Origin: Stenotrophomonas geniculata ATCC 19374 = JCM 13324
GTDB taxonomy: Bacteria > Pseudomonadota > Gammaproteobacteria > Xanthomonadales > Xanthomonadaceae
Assembly: GCF_001431625.1 (NCBI RefSeq)
Contig: NZ_LLXT01000091.1
Coordinates: 1-64,000 of the forward strand
DNA: 64,000 bases
Direction of reading: 5' to 3'
The stretch's first letter is position 1, and each line of letters begins with the position of its first letter. The translations under genes were made by a program, and so were the position numbers. This document shows positions 37,351 through 46,186 of this stretch, one piece after another. A model generated the notes under the pieces. The model ran no database searches. It saw nothing but the letters and a program-made list of their open reading frames with translations, and was not told the origin of the DNA.

Positions 37351-37914
37351 TCAACCCTTGATCGCCGCCAGGATGCGGGCTTCGATCTCGTCCAGCTCGC
37401 CGACGCCATCGACGCGGGCCAGGGTGCCACGGCCGGCGTAGAAGTCCACCACGGGGGCAGTCTGGTCGTTGTAGACCTGCAGGCGCTGGCGCACCGCTTC
37501 CGGCGTGTCATCGGCGCGGCCCTGCTCCTTGGCGCGACCGGCGATGCGCTCGACCAGCAGCTCGGTGGCCACGTCCAGCTGCACCACGGCATCCAGCGGC
37601 TGGCCGATCTTGGCCAGCAGGCCGTCCATCGCATTGGCCTGGGCCACATTGCGCGGGTAACCATCGAGGATGAAGCCCTTGGCGACATCGGCCTGGGTCA
37701 GGCGCGACTCCAGCATGCCCAGCAGGATGTCGTCCGACACCAGATTGCCGGCATCCATCACCGTCTTGGCCTGCTTGCCCAGCTCCGTGCCGGCGGCGAT
37801 TTCCGCGCGCAGCATGTCACCGGTCGAAATGTGGGCGATCCCCAGCTTTTCCTTCAGGCGCGTCGCCTGTGTCCCCTTGCCCGAACCGGGCGGTCCCAAC
37901 AGAACCAATCGCAT
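37351..37914 (-). CDS. adk: Adenylate kinase (short-LID type)
   Basis: Adenylate kinase equilibrates AMP, ADP and ATP. The 187-residue product starts MRLVLLGPPGSGKGTQATRL (P-loop) and has HISTGDMLRAEI, LVSDDILLGML, GFILDGYPRNVAQANAMD (DGYPR) and DDTPEAVRQRL. It is about 27 residues shorter than the E. coli enzyme because the zinc-type LID insertion between RIAGRAKEQG and RADDTPE is absent. The start is ATG 37914, since the 22 upstream in-frame residues are unrelated. Confidence 0.96.
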   Translation of the reverse strand: MRLVLLGPPGSGKGTQATRLKEKLGIAHISTGDMLRAEIAAGTELGKQAKTVMDAGNLVSDDILLGMLESRLTQADVAKGFILDGYPRNVAQANAMDGLLAKIGQPLDAVVQLDVATELLVERIAGRAKEQGRADDTPEAVRQRLQVYNDQTAPVVDFYAGRGTLARVDGVGELDEIEARILAAIKG

Positions 37915-38050
37915 TGACCTGACTCCAACGTGTTGAAAACAAAGAAGGTTCGCGTCCCGGACGGGCCGGTATCGCTGCACCGCAATAGCGCCACTTTACC
38001 GCATCCGGGTAATGTCCCTGCAATGTCCCCTCCCCCGAGCAGGTAGAAGC

Positions 38051-39307
38051 ATGCGCAACGGTACTCTCCTCTACGCCCAGTCCGGCGGCGTCACCGCGGT
38101 CATCAATGCCACGGCGGCAGCGGTGATCGAGCAGGCCCGGGCCAAGGGCATCAAGGTCCTTGCCGCCCGCAACGGCATCCTCGGCGCGCTGCGCGAGGAG
38201 CTGATCGACACCAGCAAGGAGAGCGCCGCCGCGATCCGCGCCCTGGCCCATACCCCGGGTGGCGCCTTCGGCTCGTGCCGGGTGAAGCTGAAATCGCTGG
38301 ACGCCGACCGCGCCCGCTACGACCGCCTGCTGGAGGTGCTGCGCGCGCACGACGTGCGCTGGTTCCTCTACAACGGCGGCAACGACTCGGCCGATACCGC
38401 ACTGAAGGTCTCGCAGCTGGCCAAGGCCTCCGGCTACGACCTGACCTGCATCGGCGTGCCCAAGACCATCGACAACGACCTGGCAGTGACCGACACCTGC
38501 CCCGGCTTCGGCTCGGCGGCCAAGTACACCGCCGTCTCGGTGCGCGAAGCGGCGCTGGACGTGGCGGCGATGGCCGAGACCTCCACCCGCGTTTTCATCT
38601 ACGAGGCCATGGGCCGCCACGCGGGCTGGCTGGCTGCGGCCGCGGGCCTTGCCGGCAACGGCGATGACGAAGCGCCGCACATCATCCTGCTGCCCGAACG
38701 CGCCTATGACGAGACGGCGTTCCTGGCCAAGGTCAAGGCCGTGGTCGACCGCGTCGGCTACTGCGTGGTGGTGGCGTCGGAAGGCATCGCCACCGCCGAT
38801 GGCCGCTTCGTCGCCGATGCCGGTGGCGGCAAGGACTCGTTCGGGCACTCGCAGCTGGGCGGCGTGGCCGCGCACCTGGCTGGCCGGGTCAAGGACCAGC
38901 TGGGCCTGAAGGTCCATTGGGCGCTGCCCGATTACCTGCAGCGCTCGGCCCGCCACCTGGCCAGCAGGACCGACTGGGAGCAGGCGCAGGCGGTCGGCAA
39001 GGCCGCGGTGCAGCTGGCGCTGAAGGGCCAGAACGGGGTGATGCCGGTGATCGTGCGCAGCAGCGACGCACCGTACCGCTGGAAGATCGAAGCGGCGCCG
39101 CTGTCGAAGATCGCCAACCATGAAAAGAAGATGCCCGCCGGCTTCATCCGCCGCGACGGCTTCGGTATCACCGCCAAGGCGCGCGCCTACCTGTCGCCGC
39201 TGATCAAGGGCGAAGCCCCGCTGCCCTACGGCGCCGACGGCCTGCCGAAGTACGTCACGCTGAAGAACGTGGCGGTGAAGCAGAAGCTGCCGCCGTTCGA
39301 GGGCTGA
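38051..39307 (+). CDS. pfp: Pyrophosphate-dependent 6-phosphofructokinase
   Basis: The enzyme phosphorylates fructose 6-phosphate with PPi instead of ATP and works in both directions. The 418-residue product has LLYAQSGGVTAVINATAAAV, the PPi-type motif YNGGNDSADTA (GGND instead of the ATP-type GGDGS), and VPKTIDNDLAVTDTCPGFGS (PKTIDND). EAMGRHAGWLAAAAGLA follows. I chose ATG 38051 (MRNGTLLYAQSGG). No ATP-dependent PFK is in the window. It is divergent from adk by about 136 nt. A proton-pumping pyrophosphatase lies 1.3 kb downstream. Confidence 0.94.
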   Translation: MRNGTLLYAQSGGVTAVINATAAAVIEQARAKGIKVLAARNGILGALREELIDTSKESAAAIRALAHTPGGAFGSCRVKLKSLDADRARYDRLLEVLRAHDVRWFLYNGGNDSADTALKVSQLAKASGYDLTCIGVPKTIDNDLAVTDTCPGFGSAAKYTAVSVREAALDVAAMAETSTRVFIYEAMGRHAGWLAAAAGLAGNGDDEAPHIILLPERAYDETAFLAKVKAVVDRVGYCVVVASEGIATADGRFVADAGGGKDSFGHSQLGGVAAHLAGRVKDQLGLKVHWALPDYLQRSARHLASRTDWEQAQAVGKAAVQLALKGQNGVMPVIVRSSDAPYRWKIEAAPLSKIANHEKKMPAGFIRRDGFGITAKARAYLSPLIKGEAPLPYGADGLPKYVTLKNVAVKQKLPPFEG

Positions 39308-39333
39308 CCCGAAAAAGGGGGCGGAGGAACACC

Positions 39334-39726
39334 ATGGCACTGCGTGTTGTTCGATTGGGTACACCGCGTGCGCCCGGCGAGGGCCTGCGCATCGGCACCG
39401 TCAGGCGCCCACCGCGCGGCGTGCCGCGCAGCGAGTTCGCCCGGCAGGACTGGTACGACGTCTGGTTTCCGCCCCTGTCACCGAGCGCGGAGCTGGTGAA
39501 GCGGGCGCATGAAGCGAAGACCGCCGCCGACTGGACTGCCTTCTTCCGCGATTACAAGGCGGAGATGAAGGCGCCGGATGCGGCCCACGCGCTGGACCTG
39601 CTGGCCGCGATGTCACGGCACAGCGACATCAGCGTAGGGTGCTACTGCGAGGACGAAGCGCATTGCCATCGCAAGGCATTGCGCGAGTTGCTGGTAGCGC
39701 GGGGGGCGAAGCCGGCCGGAGAATGA
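39334..39726 (+). CDS. DUF488 family protein
   Basis: This 130-residue protein has LRIGTVRRPPRGVPRSEFAR, DWYDVWFPPLSPSAELVKRA, DWTAFFRDYKAEMKAP and the C-terminal VGCYCEDEAHCHRKALRELL. The CxCxxxxxCHR arrangement is the DUF488 signature. The biochemical role is unknown. It follows pfp by 26 nt and is probably on the same transcript. Confidence 0.9.
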   Translation: MALRVVRLGTPRAPGEGLRIGTVRRPPRGVPRSEFARQDWYDVWFPPLSPSAELVKRAHEAKTAADWTAFFRDYKAEMKAPDAAHALDLLAAMSRHSDISVGCYCEDEAHCHRKALRELLVARGAKPAGE

Positions 39727-39738
39727 TGGCGCGCCGCA

Positions 39739-39791
39739 GTAGATCCACGCCATGCGTGGATGCGGCATCGGTGCCGACCAACGGTCGGCAC
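39739..39791. repeat. Two short stem-loop repeats
   Basis: 39739-39762 is a GTAG-headed SMAG element (GTAGATCCACGCCATGCGTG and on). 39771-39791 is GTGCCGACC-AAC-GGTCGGCAC. They separate the convergent DUF488 and exported-protein genes. Confidence 0.85.
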
Positions 39792-39800
39792 CCATCTGTA

Positions 39801-40304
39801 TCAATTACAGGCCTTGCCTTCCATCTGCAGCTGCGCGGCGAACATGGTCACCTGCGGAATCTGGCCGGCCGCGGCCTGCTTCTTGGCCTCTTCCAGATAG
39901 ATGCGCGACTGGCCTTGACCGTCCAGCTCGACCTTGTTGCTCGACGGCAGTCGCCACACGCGCACCACCGCCTGCTGTGCCGGGCATGCTGCGCTGGGCA
40001 CGCGGATCACATCATTGAGCTTCCAGCCCTTGTCGGCACTTGGCTGTGCCTTGGTGTAGTCGACGAAGCGCGCGCGCGGCTGGCACTGCTCGCTGGTCCG
40101 CACCGGCGCAAAGCGATACGGCTCGGCCGCCTGGCCGGTGAAGGCACCTTCCAGGCGCGCGCAGGCCTCGGGGATCTGCCGCAGGGTGTGCACTGCGCCC
40201 ACTGCCTGGGGAGCGCCCACGGCGCGCTGCAGCTCCGGGGTTTCCGCGGCAAGTGCCGGTACGGCCGGGACCAGGGCGGCAAGCATCAACAGGGACAGGC
40301 GCAT
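39801..40304 (-). CDS. Exported protein of unknown function
   Basis: This 167-residue protein has a signal peptide ([20 protein letters not shown], cleavage after ALA). The mature part has cysteines in EACARL, EQCQPR, AACPAQQ and the terminal KACN, which could form two disulfides in the periplasm. I do not recognise a family. The start at ATG 40304 is supported by GGAGAT 7-8 nt upstream; the open frame continues upstream without a signal sequence. It is divergent from hppA. Confidence 0.78.
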   Translation of the reverse strand: MRLSLLMLAALVPAVPALAAETPELQRAVGAPQAVGAVHTLRQIPEACARLEGAFTGQAAEPYRFAPVRTSEQCQPRARFVDYTKAQPSADKGWKLNDVIRVPSAACPAQQAVVRVWRLPSSNKVELDGQGQSRIYLEEAKKQAAAGQIPQVTMFAAQLQMEGKACN

Positions 40305-40612
40305 GGGGAATCTCCTACGGGACTGTGCGCAGGCTTGCAGAGGCTGGCTTAACGGGGTGCAAAGGCCTGCGGTTCTCGAATCACGCCCATGGACTGGCGG
40401 CATGCGCCGCAGCTCGCAGCAGCCAGTCGAGCACGGCTCGACTCTACAGTGCGCCGAACGCATACTGCGGGTACCAGGGAATGCTGAACACCGCCATACG
40501 TCGGACGACCACCAAGGTCGGTACGGGTTGGTTCCAGGCTGCAGCCCGTCGTCCCCCTCGTGGTGCCGTTCATCGCCACTGGATGCCTACATCCATTCTG
40601 CGGAGGGATCTA
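40305..40612. other. Divergent promoter region between exported-protein gene and hppA
   Basis: This is a 308-nt gap without a convincing gene. 40425-40447 is a SMAG element with its GTAG head on the minus strand (AGTCGAGCACGGCTCGACTC, TAC). CGGAGGGATCTA directly before hppA is its ribosome binding site. No clear operator was found. Confidence 0.7.
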
Positions 40613-42640
40613 ATGCTGGAACGTCACGGGCTTTCATTGGCGCTGGGCTGCGCCATTCTCGCGATCCTGTTCGGAATCGTCTCGGCGCGCTGGATCCTGC
40701 GCCAACCCACCGGCAATGAACGCATGATCGCGATCGCCACCGCGATCCAGGAAGGCGCGCGTGCCTACCTCAACCGCCAGTACCTGACCATCGGCGTGGC
40801 CGGCGTGGTGCTGTTCGTGCTGGTCGGTGTGTTCCTCAGCTGGTACACCGCGATCGGCTTCGCGGTCGGCGCGGTGCTGTCCGGCGCGGCCGGCTACATC
40901 GGCATGAACGTGTCGGTACGCGCCAACGTGCGCACCGCCGAGGCCGCACGCCATGGCATCAGTGCGGCGATGGACGTCGCCTTCCGCGGCGGTGCGATCA
41001 CCGGCATGCTGGTGGTCGGCCTGGGCCTGCTGGGTGTGGCCGGCTATTACGCACTGCTGCTGCGGATGGGCCTGCCGATGGAACAGGCGCTGCACGCGCT
41101 GGTCGGTCTGGCGTTCGGTTCGTCGCTGATCTCGATCTTCGCGCGTCTGGGCGGTGGCATCTTCACCAAGGGCGCCGACGTCGGCGCCGATCTGGTCGGC
41201 AAGGTGGAAGCCGGCATTCCCGAGGATGACCCGCGCAACCCGGCGGTGATCGCCGACAACGTCGGCGACAACGTCGGCGACTGTGCCGGCATGGCCGCCG
41301 ATCTGTTCGAGACCTATGCGGTCACCGTGATCGCCACCATGCTACTGGGCAGCCTGATGCTGGCCGAGGCAGGCGCCAATGCCGTGCTGTATCCGCTGGT
41401 GCTGGGCGGTGTGTCGATCATCGCCTCGATCATCGGTGCGCTGTTCGTCAAGGTGAAGCCTGGCGGCTCGATCATGGGCGCGTTGTACAAGGGCGTGATC
41501 GTCTCCGGCGTGCTGGCCGCCATCGCGTTCTACCCGATCACCACCGGGCTGATGGCCGACAACGTGCATGGTCCCATCGCGCTGTATGGATGCGCGCTGA
41601 TCGGCCTGGTCCTGACCGGCCTGATCGTGTGGATCACCGAGTACTACACCAGCACCCAGTACAAGCCGGTGCAGCACGTGGCGCAGGCGTCGACCACCGG
41701 CCACGGCACCAACATCATCGCCGGCCTCGGCATCTCGATGAAGTCCACCGCGCTGCCGGTGGTGGCGGTGTGTGCAGCGATCTGGGGCGCGTTCGCGCTG
41801 GGCGGCCTGTACGGCATCGCCATCGCCGCCACCGCGATGCTGTCGATGGCCGGCATGATCGTCGCCCTCGATGCCTACGGGCCGATCACCGACAACGCTG
41901 GCGGCATCGCCGAGATGGCCGAGCTGCCCTCGGAGATCCGCGACATCACCGATCCACTGGATGCGGTGGGCAACACCACCAAGGCGGTGACCAAGGGCTA
42001 TGCGATCGGCTCGGCGGCGCTGGCCGCACTGGTGCTGTTCGCCGACTACACGCACAACCTGCAGGCCGCGCATCCCGGCCAGGAGTTCCGCTTCGATCTC
42101 AGCGACCACACGGTGATCATCGGCCTGCTGATCGGTGGCCTGATCCCCTACCTGTTCGGTGCGATGGCGATGGAAGCGGTCGGCCGTGCGGCAGGTGCGG
42201 TGGTGGAGGAGGTACGCCGCCAGTTCCGCGAGATCCCCGGCATCATGCAGGGCACCGGCAAGCCGCAGTACGACAAAGCGGTGGACATGCTGACCCGCTC
42301 GGCGATCCGCGAAATGATCGTGCCCTCGCTGCTGCCGGTGGCGGTGCCGGTGGTGATCGGCCTGCTGCTCGGGCCGCGCGCACTGGGCGGCCTGTTGATC
42401 GGCACGATCGTGACCGGCCTGTTCGTGGCCATCTCGATGACCACCGGCGGCGGCGCCTGGGACAATGCCAAGAAGTACATCGAGGACGGCCACTTCGGTG
42501 GCAAGGGCAGCGAAGCGCACAAGGCCGCGGTGACCGGTGATACCGTCGGTGACCCGTACAAGGACACCGCCGGCCCGGCAATCAACCCGCTGATCAAGAT
42601 CATCAACATCGTCGCGCTGCTGCTGGTACCGCTGTTGTAG
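40613..42640 (+). CDS. hppA: Proton-translocating membrane pyrophosphatase (K+-independent type)
   Basis: The enzyme hydrolyses PPi to pump protons across the inner membrane. The 675-residue product has about 16 transmembrane helices. Substrate motifs are [56 protein letters not shown] and the C-terminal [12 protein letters not shown] and [20 protein letters not shown]. At the diagnostic site [10 protein letters not shown] a lysine (codon 41981-41983, residue 457) replaces the alanine of K+-dependent enzymes. I start at ATG 40613. The stop TAG comes from a SMAG element. Confidence 0.96.
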   Translation: MLERHGLSLALGCAILAILFGIVSARWILRQPTGNERMIAIATAIQEGARAYLNRQYLTIGVAGVVLFVLVGVFLSWYTAIGFAVGAVLSGAAGYIGMNVSVRANVRTAEAARHGISAAMDVAFRGGAITGMLVVGLGLLGVAGYYALLLRMGLPMEQALHALVGLAFGSSLISIFARLGGGIFTKGADVGADLVGKVEAGIPEDDPRNPAVIADNVGDNVGDCAGMAADLFETYAVTVIATMLLGSLMLAEAGANAVLYPLVLGGVSIIASIIGALFVKVKPGGSIMGALYKGVIVSGVLAAIAFYPITTGLMADNVHGPIALYGCALIGLVLTGLIVWITEYYTSTQYKPVQHVAQASTTGHGTNIIAGLGISMKSTALPVVAVCAAIWGAFALGGLYGIAIAATAMLSMAGMIVALDAYGPITDNAGGIAEMAELPSEIRDITDPLDAVGNTTKAVTKGYAIGSAALAALVLFADYTHNLQAAHPGQEFRFDLSDHTVIIGLLIGGLIPYLFGAMAMEAVGRAAGAVVEEVRRQFREIPGIMQGTGKPQYDKAVDMLTRSAIREMIVPSLLPVAVPVVIGLLLGPRALGGLLIGTIVTGLFVAISMTTGGGAWDNAKKYIEDGHFGGKGSEAHKAAVTGDTVGDPYKDTAGPAINPLIKIINIVALLLVPLL

Positions 42641-42713
42641 ATCCACGCCATGCGTGGATGGCGGCGCCGAATGGGGTCAGCGCCCTTTCCTGCGGAAAGG
42701 GATCCGACCCCAT
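42637..42713. repeat. GTAG stem-loop and a second hairpin type after hppA
   Basis: 42637-42660 is a GTAG-headed SMAG element whose TAG (42638-42640) ends hppA. 42671-42713 is a different hairpin with arms ATGGGGTC and GACCCCAT and an inner stem CCCTTTCC/GGAAAGGG. A near-identical copy of the second lies at 46127-46169. Confidence 0.85.
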
Positions 42714-42719
42714 CGTCAA

Positions 42720-43439
42720 TCACCGCCCGCGCAGGAAGAAGGACACCGGCACCATCACGTCCACCGGGTCGCCGGCTACCTCGGCCGGCGGCGCCGGTAC
42801 CGGGCTGGCACGTCGCACGGTGTCCAGCGTCTCCTGGTCGAGCAACGCGAAGCCACTGCTGCGGCCCAGTGTCAGCCCCGAGACCGCGCCATCCCGGGCC
42901 ACGGCAAAACGCACGTAGACCACGCCCTGCTGGCGCAGCCGCTCGGCCTGGCGCGGATAGCGCCGATGCTTCTGCAGATGCCCGAGCAGGCGCCCCTCCC
43001 AGGTGGCCTCGGCGCGACTGCGCTCGCCGGCGGTGGTCTGCGGTGCGGTGTAGCGTGCGGCCGCGTCGGCCGCCACCTGCGGCGGTGCGCTGGTCTGCGC
43101 GACATTGGCCTCGGCGGTGTCCGGCGAGGGCGTCGGCTCCGGCGTACGCGGCGGTGGCAGGTCACCCTGCGGCTGCACCGGTGCCTTGGGTTGCTCACGC
43201 AGGGCCGGTTTCGGCGCCTGTCGCTGCTGTTGCTGTTGCAGCGGCCCAGTGGCAACCTCGCGCGGCGGCACCGGAGGCGCCTGTGCCATCGGCGCCAGCT
43301 CCAGCATCAATGCAGCGGGCGGCGCTGCGGCGGCCACCGCCGGTGCGCGCGCCGCCCACCAGCAGGCCACGCTGACCAGCAACGCATGCACCAGCAGTAC
43401 GATCGCCAGGCTGGTCGCCCAGCGCCGCAGTCCGCTCAT
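42720..43439 (-). CDS. tonB: TonB family energy-transducing protein
   Basis: This 239-residue protein has one N-terminal transmembrane helix (SLAIVLLVHALLVSVACWWA), a Pro/Gln-rich periplasmic linker (residues 50-115, with QQQQQRQ and PPPRTPEPTPSP) and a C-terminal TonB domain (HRRYPRQAERLRQQGVVYVR, RSSGFALLDQETLDTVRRAS). It links the proton-motive force to outer-membrane receptors. Its start overlaps exbD by 4 nt. Order on the strand is DUF454, exbB, exbD, tonB. The nearby haem receptor is the likely client. Confidence 0.93.
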   Translation of the reverse strand: MSGLRRWATSLAIVLLVHALLVSVACWWAARAPAVAAAAPPAALMLELAPMAQAPPVPPREVATGPLQQQQQRQAPKPALREQPKAPVQPQGDLPPPRTPEPTPSPDTAEANVAQTSAPPQVAADAAARYTAPQTTAGERSRAEATWEGRLLGHLQKHRRYPRQAERLRQQGVVYVRFAVARDGAVSGLTLGRSSGFALLDQETLDTVRRASPVPAPPAEVAGDPVDVMVPVSFFLRGR

Positions 43440-43861
43440 CGCGCGCCCTGCTCCAGTCCAACCAGTGCCACCTTCAGGTAGCCCGCCGCACGCAGCGCAT
43501 CCAGCGTTGCCATCAGTTCACCGTAAGGCACGCGGGTATCGGCACGCAGGAACAGGCGTTGCGAGGTGTCACCGTGGGTGGCTACCTGCAGCGCAGCGGC
43601 CAGCCCGTCGCGTGCTACCGCCTGCTCGCCGACACGCAGCGACAGATCGGCCTGCACGGTCACGTACACCGGCGCCTGTTCCGGCGGCGTGGCACTGGCA
43701 CTGCTGGCCGGCAGCTGAACCGGTACCGACACGGTGGCCAGCGGTGCCGCCACCATGAAGATGATCAACAGCACCAGCATCACATCGATGAAGGGCGTGA
43801 CGTTGATCTCGTGCGATTCTTCCGGCGTGTCGTCGCGGTCGGACCCGGTCCTGATGGCCAT
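43436..43861 (-). CDS. exbD: Biopolymer transport protein ExbD
   Basis: This 141-residue single-span protein has [20 protein letters not shown] with the essential membrane Asp, followed by VPVQLPASS and a periplasmic domain ending [15 protein letters not shown]. It forms the proton channel with ExbB. It lies 9 nt after exbB and overlaps tonB by ATGA (43439-43436). Confidence 0.94.
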   Translation of the reverse strand: MAIRTGSDRDDTPEESHEINVTPFIDVMLVLLIIFMVAAPLATVSVPVQLPASSASATPPEQAPVYVTVQADLSLRVGEQAVARDGLAAALQVATHGDTSQRLFLRADTRVPYGELMATLDALRAAGYLKVALVGLEQGAR

Positions 43862-43870
43862 CGCCGCCTC

Positions 43871-44614
43871 TCAGTGCACCGCACGCAGCGACGCCGCTGC
43901 AGCGCGTGGAAGGGCGCGGTCGAGATCGCGCGAGACCAGCTGCTGCACGGCCGCCGACAGATCGCCGAGCAGGCCACGCAGACCGGCCAGCACGCGACTG
44001 AAGTGGTTGTAGACCAGTACCGCCGGGATCGCGGCGACCAGGCCGAGCGCGGTGGCCAGCAGCGCCTCGGCGATGCCGGGTGCGACCACCGCCAAGTGGG
44101 TGGTGTTGCTGTGGGCGATACCGATGAAGCTGTTCATGATGCCCCACACCGTGCCGAACAGGCCGACAAACGGCGCCACCGCGCCAATGCTGGCGAGCAC
44201 GCCGATGCCGCGCCGCTGCACGCGTGCGGCTTCCAGTTCGATGCGGTCCAGGCGCGAGGCAATGCGTTCCTTGATGCCGTCGCGCCCTTCCAGATCCTGC
44301 GACAGGCGCAGTTCGGTGCGGGCCGCATCCAACATCGCCAGCGCAGTGCCCTGCTGCACACTGGCATCGGCGCTCTCGCCGGGCAGGCTCGGCGCCTGCA
44401 GCAACAGCGCGCGCGCCGCCCGCAGCTGCCGGGCCTGGCGGGCCAGCTCCCAGCCCTTGGCCAGCAGCACCGTCCAGGTGGCCAGCGACGCCAATGCCAG
44501 CGCGATCATCACGGCTTTCACCACCACGTCGGCGGCCAGGTACATGCCCCACGGGGTCAATGCGGGGGCGGCCACGGGAGCCAGGTCAGCAGGCAGCATC
44601 GTCTCGGTTTCCAT
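43871..44614 (-). CDS. exbB: Biopolymer transport protein ExbB (MotA/TolQ/ExbB family)
   Basis: This 247-residue protein has three membrane helices. Conserved blocks are [52 protein letters not shown] and [13 protein letters not shown] take ATG 44614 ([11 protein letters not shown]); ATG 44620 and ATG 44599 are also possible. The start overlaps the end of the DUF454 gene by about 29 nt, which points to co-translation. It is the scaffold of the TonB motor. Confidence 0.92.
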   Translation of the reverse strand: METETMLPADLAPVAAPALTPWGMYLAADVVVKAVMIALALASLATWTVLLAKGWELARQARQLRAARALLLQAPSLPGESADASVQQGTALAMLDAARTELRLSQDLEGRDGIKERIASRLDRIELEAARVQRRGIGVLASIGAVAPFVGLFGTVWGIMNSFIGIAHSNTTHLAVVAPGIAEALLATALGLVAAIPAVLVYNHFSRVLAGLRGLLGDLSAAVQQLVSRDLDRALPRAAAASLRAVH

Positions 44615-45053
44615 CAGCATCAGGGGTCGCTGCGCGACGACGGGCCGCGCGCGGATCATGGGCGTCGTCCACTTCCACGACCGGATGGGGCTCCAGCCGC
44701 GGTGCGGGTCGACTGAGCACGTAGCCGGCGCTGACCGCGAAGAACAGGCCCACGCCCAGCAGCAGGCGCCAGGACGGCTGCGCGCCCCAGCAGAACATCG
44801 CGAAGCCGACCGCCATGCCGGCGCTGGCAAAGGCCTTGCCCTTGCGCGACACCGCGCCCTGCTCGCGCCACAGCCGCAGCGATGGGCCATAGCGCGGATG
44901 TGCCAGCAGGCGCTGCTCGAATTTCGGCGAGCTGCGTGCGAAGCAACCCACGGCCAGGATCAGGAAGATGGTGGTCGGCATCACCGGCAGCAACGCGCCG
45001 ATCACCCCGAGGCCGACCATCAACCAGCCCAGCGCGAACCAGAGCCAGCGCAT
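44586..45053 (-). CDS. DUF454 (YbaN family) inner membrane protein
   Basis: This 155-residue protein has a membrane hairpin at the start (MRWLWFALGWLMVGLGVIGA, LLPVMPTTIFLILAVGCFAR), then HPRYGPSLRLWREQGAVSRK and further helices, the YbaN/DUF454 pattern. The function is unknown. The C-terminal 30 residues are charged (EVDDAHDPRAARRRAATPDA), and their coding region overlaps exbB. It stands first in the exbB-exbD-tonB unit. Confidence 0.88.
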   Translation of the reverse strand: MRWLWFALGWLMVGLGVIGALLPVMPTTIFLILAVGCFARSSPKFEQRLLAHPRYGPSLRLWREQGAVSRKGKAFASAGMAVGFAMFCWGAQPSWRLLLGVGLFFAVSAGYVLSRPAPRLEPHPVVEVDDAHDPRAARRRAATPDADGNRDDAAC

Positions 45054-45084
45054 CAGCGTTGCGCCTGCGGGCGCGCGCCGTGCA

Positions 45085-45672
45085 TCAGGCGAATTCCACT
45101 TCGACGTGGCCGTGCACGCTGCGGAACGCGGCATCGGCTGCGTCGATCACCTGCTGCTCCTGCTCGGCACTCAGCGGCACCGCGTCCAGCGCGGCGGTGA
45201 ACTCACGCCAGTGGCGCGCCGCACCATCCGGGTGCGCGGCCAGGTGGCGGGCGCCGAAGTCACGGTCCAGCCCGAGCTTGGCGGCCATCTTGTAGAGAAT
45301 GGTGCCGCCGAGGTTGGAACCTTCGGCTACGTACAGCCAGCCAAGGGCGGCCGGCAGCGCCAGGTCCGAGGGCAGCGCGTCGATGTCCGCGCCTGGCAGG
45401 GTCTGCTCCAGGTCCTGCAGGTCGCGCGCGATCTGGGTCAGGCGGCGGCGCTCACCGAGATCGGGCAGCAGTGCGTCCAGCGCAGGGTTGGCATACAGCG
45501 CATCGATGCTGCGGTGGAACCGATACTGCACGCGCAGGAAACGGGCGAAATTGCTGCGGTCGGCGAAGATGTCGCCGGCCATGATGCGCTTGTCCAGGGC
45601 ACCGTGGCTGTCGCGGGTGGCGGCCTTGAGCCGCAGGCTGCGGCTGTCTTCGGGAGCGATGTGTGCGTTCAT
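45085..45672 (-). CDS. hemO: Heme oxygenase (biliverdin-producing)
   Basis: The enzyme opens the haem ring and frees iron. The 195-residue product has RLKAATRDSHGALDKRIMAG with His23 as the likely proximal ligand, FARFLRVQYRFHRSIDALYA, and the glycine-rich distal helix AALGWLYVAEGSNLGGTIL. It belongs to the bacterial HemO/PigA type. The start is ATG 45672 (MNAHIAPEDS); the frame runs upstream, but those residues overlap the DUF2789 gene antisense. It lies 31 nt upstream of the DUF454-exbB-exbD-tonB unit, probably on one message. Confidence 0.93.
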   Translation of the reverse strand: MNAHIAPEDSRSLRLKAATRDSHGALDKRIMAGDIFADRSNFARFLRVQYRFHRSIDALYANPALDALLPDLGERRRLTQIARDLQDLEQTLPGADIDALPSDLALPAALGWLYVAEGSNLGGTILYKMAAKLGLDRDFGARHLAAHPDGAARHWREFTAALDAVPLSAEQEQQVIDAADAAFRSVHGHVEVEFA

Positions 45673-45775
45673 GGGGGATGCCAAGGGGGTCGTCGTGCTG
45701 TAGACGTTCGCCGCGGGGCTTTCCCCAAGGCCGTGTGCGCCGATAATGGACCATCCCTTCTTCCAGCAGGAACCG

Positions 45776-46036
45776 ATGATGATCACCACCGAACCGCGCA
45801 TGACCAACCTGTTCCTGCAGCTGGGCCTGGACGCCAGCGCCGAGGCCATCGCCCGTTTCATCCGCGAGCACCAGCTGGCCACCGACGTTGAAGTGGTCGA
45901 GGCACCCTACTGGAACGATGCCCAGCGCCAGTTCCTGTCCGAATCGCTGCAGGCCGATGCGGCATGGAGCACGGTGGTGGATGAGCTGAACGAGTCGCTG
46001 CACGAAGATGCAGTGAAGGCTGCGACCGGGCTGTAA
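45776..46036 (+). CDS. DUF2789 family protein
   Basis: This 86-residue acidic protein has RMTNLFLQLGLDASAEAIAR, FIREHQLATDVEVVEAPYWN and AQRQFLSESLQADAAWSTVV, the full DUF2789 signature. The function is unknown. The start is ATG 45776 or the next codon 45779; AGGA lies about 5 nt upstream. It is the only plus-strand gene between hemO and the haem receptor, and its stop is TAA. Confidence 0.85.
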   Translation: MMITTEPRMTNLFLQLGLDASAEAIARFIREHQLATDVEVVEAPYWNDAQRQFLSESLQADAAWSTVVDELNESLHEDAVKAATGL

Positions 46037-46040
46037 ACAG

Positions 46041-46169
46041 GCGCCGGGCATGGCCCGGCGCTGGCGATCACACGGCGGAAGCGGTGCGGGCCAAAGTCCG
46101 CACCCACCGAGGACGGTCGGGGCACGATGGGGTCAGAGCCCTCTCCGCAGGAAAGGGATCCGACCCCAT
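46041..46169. repeat. Stem-loop repeats after the DUF2789 gene
   Basis: 46041-46061 is GCGCCGGGCATGGCCCGGCG. 46127-46169 is the second copy of the ATGGGGTC...GACCCCAT hairpin (inner stem with GGAAAGGG), matching 42671-42713. The hairpin lies 18 nt from the 3' end of the receptor gene. Confidence 0.85.
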
Positions 46170-46186
46170 CGCTCATCCACGATCGG

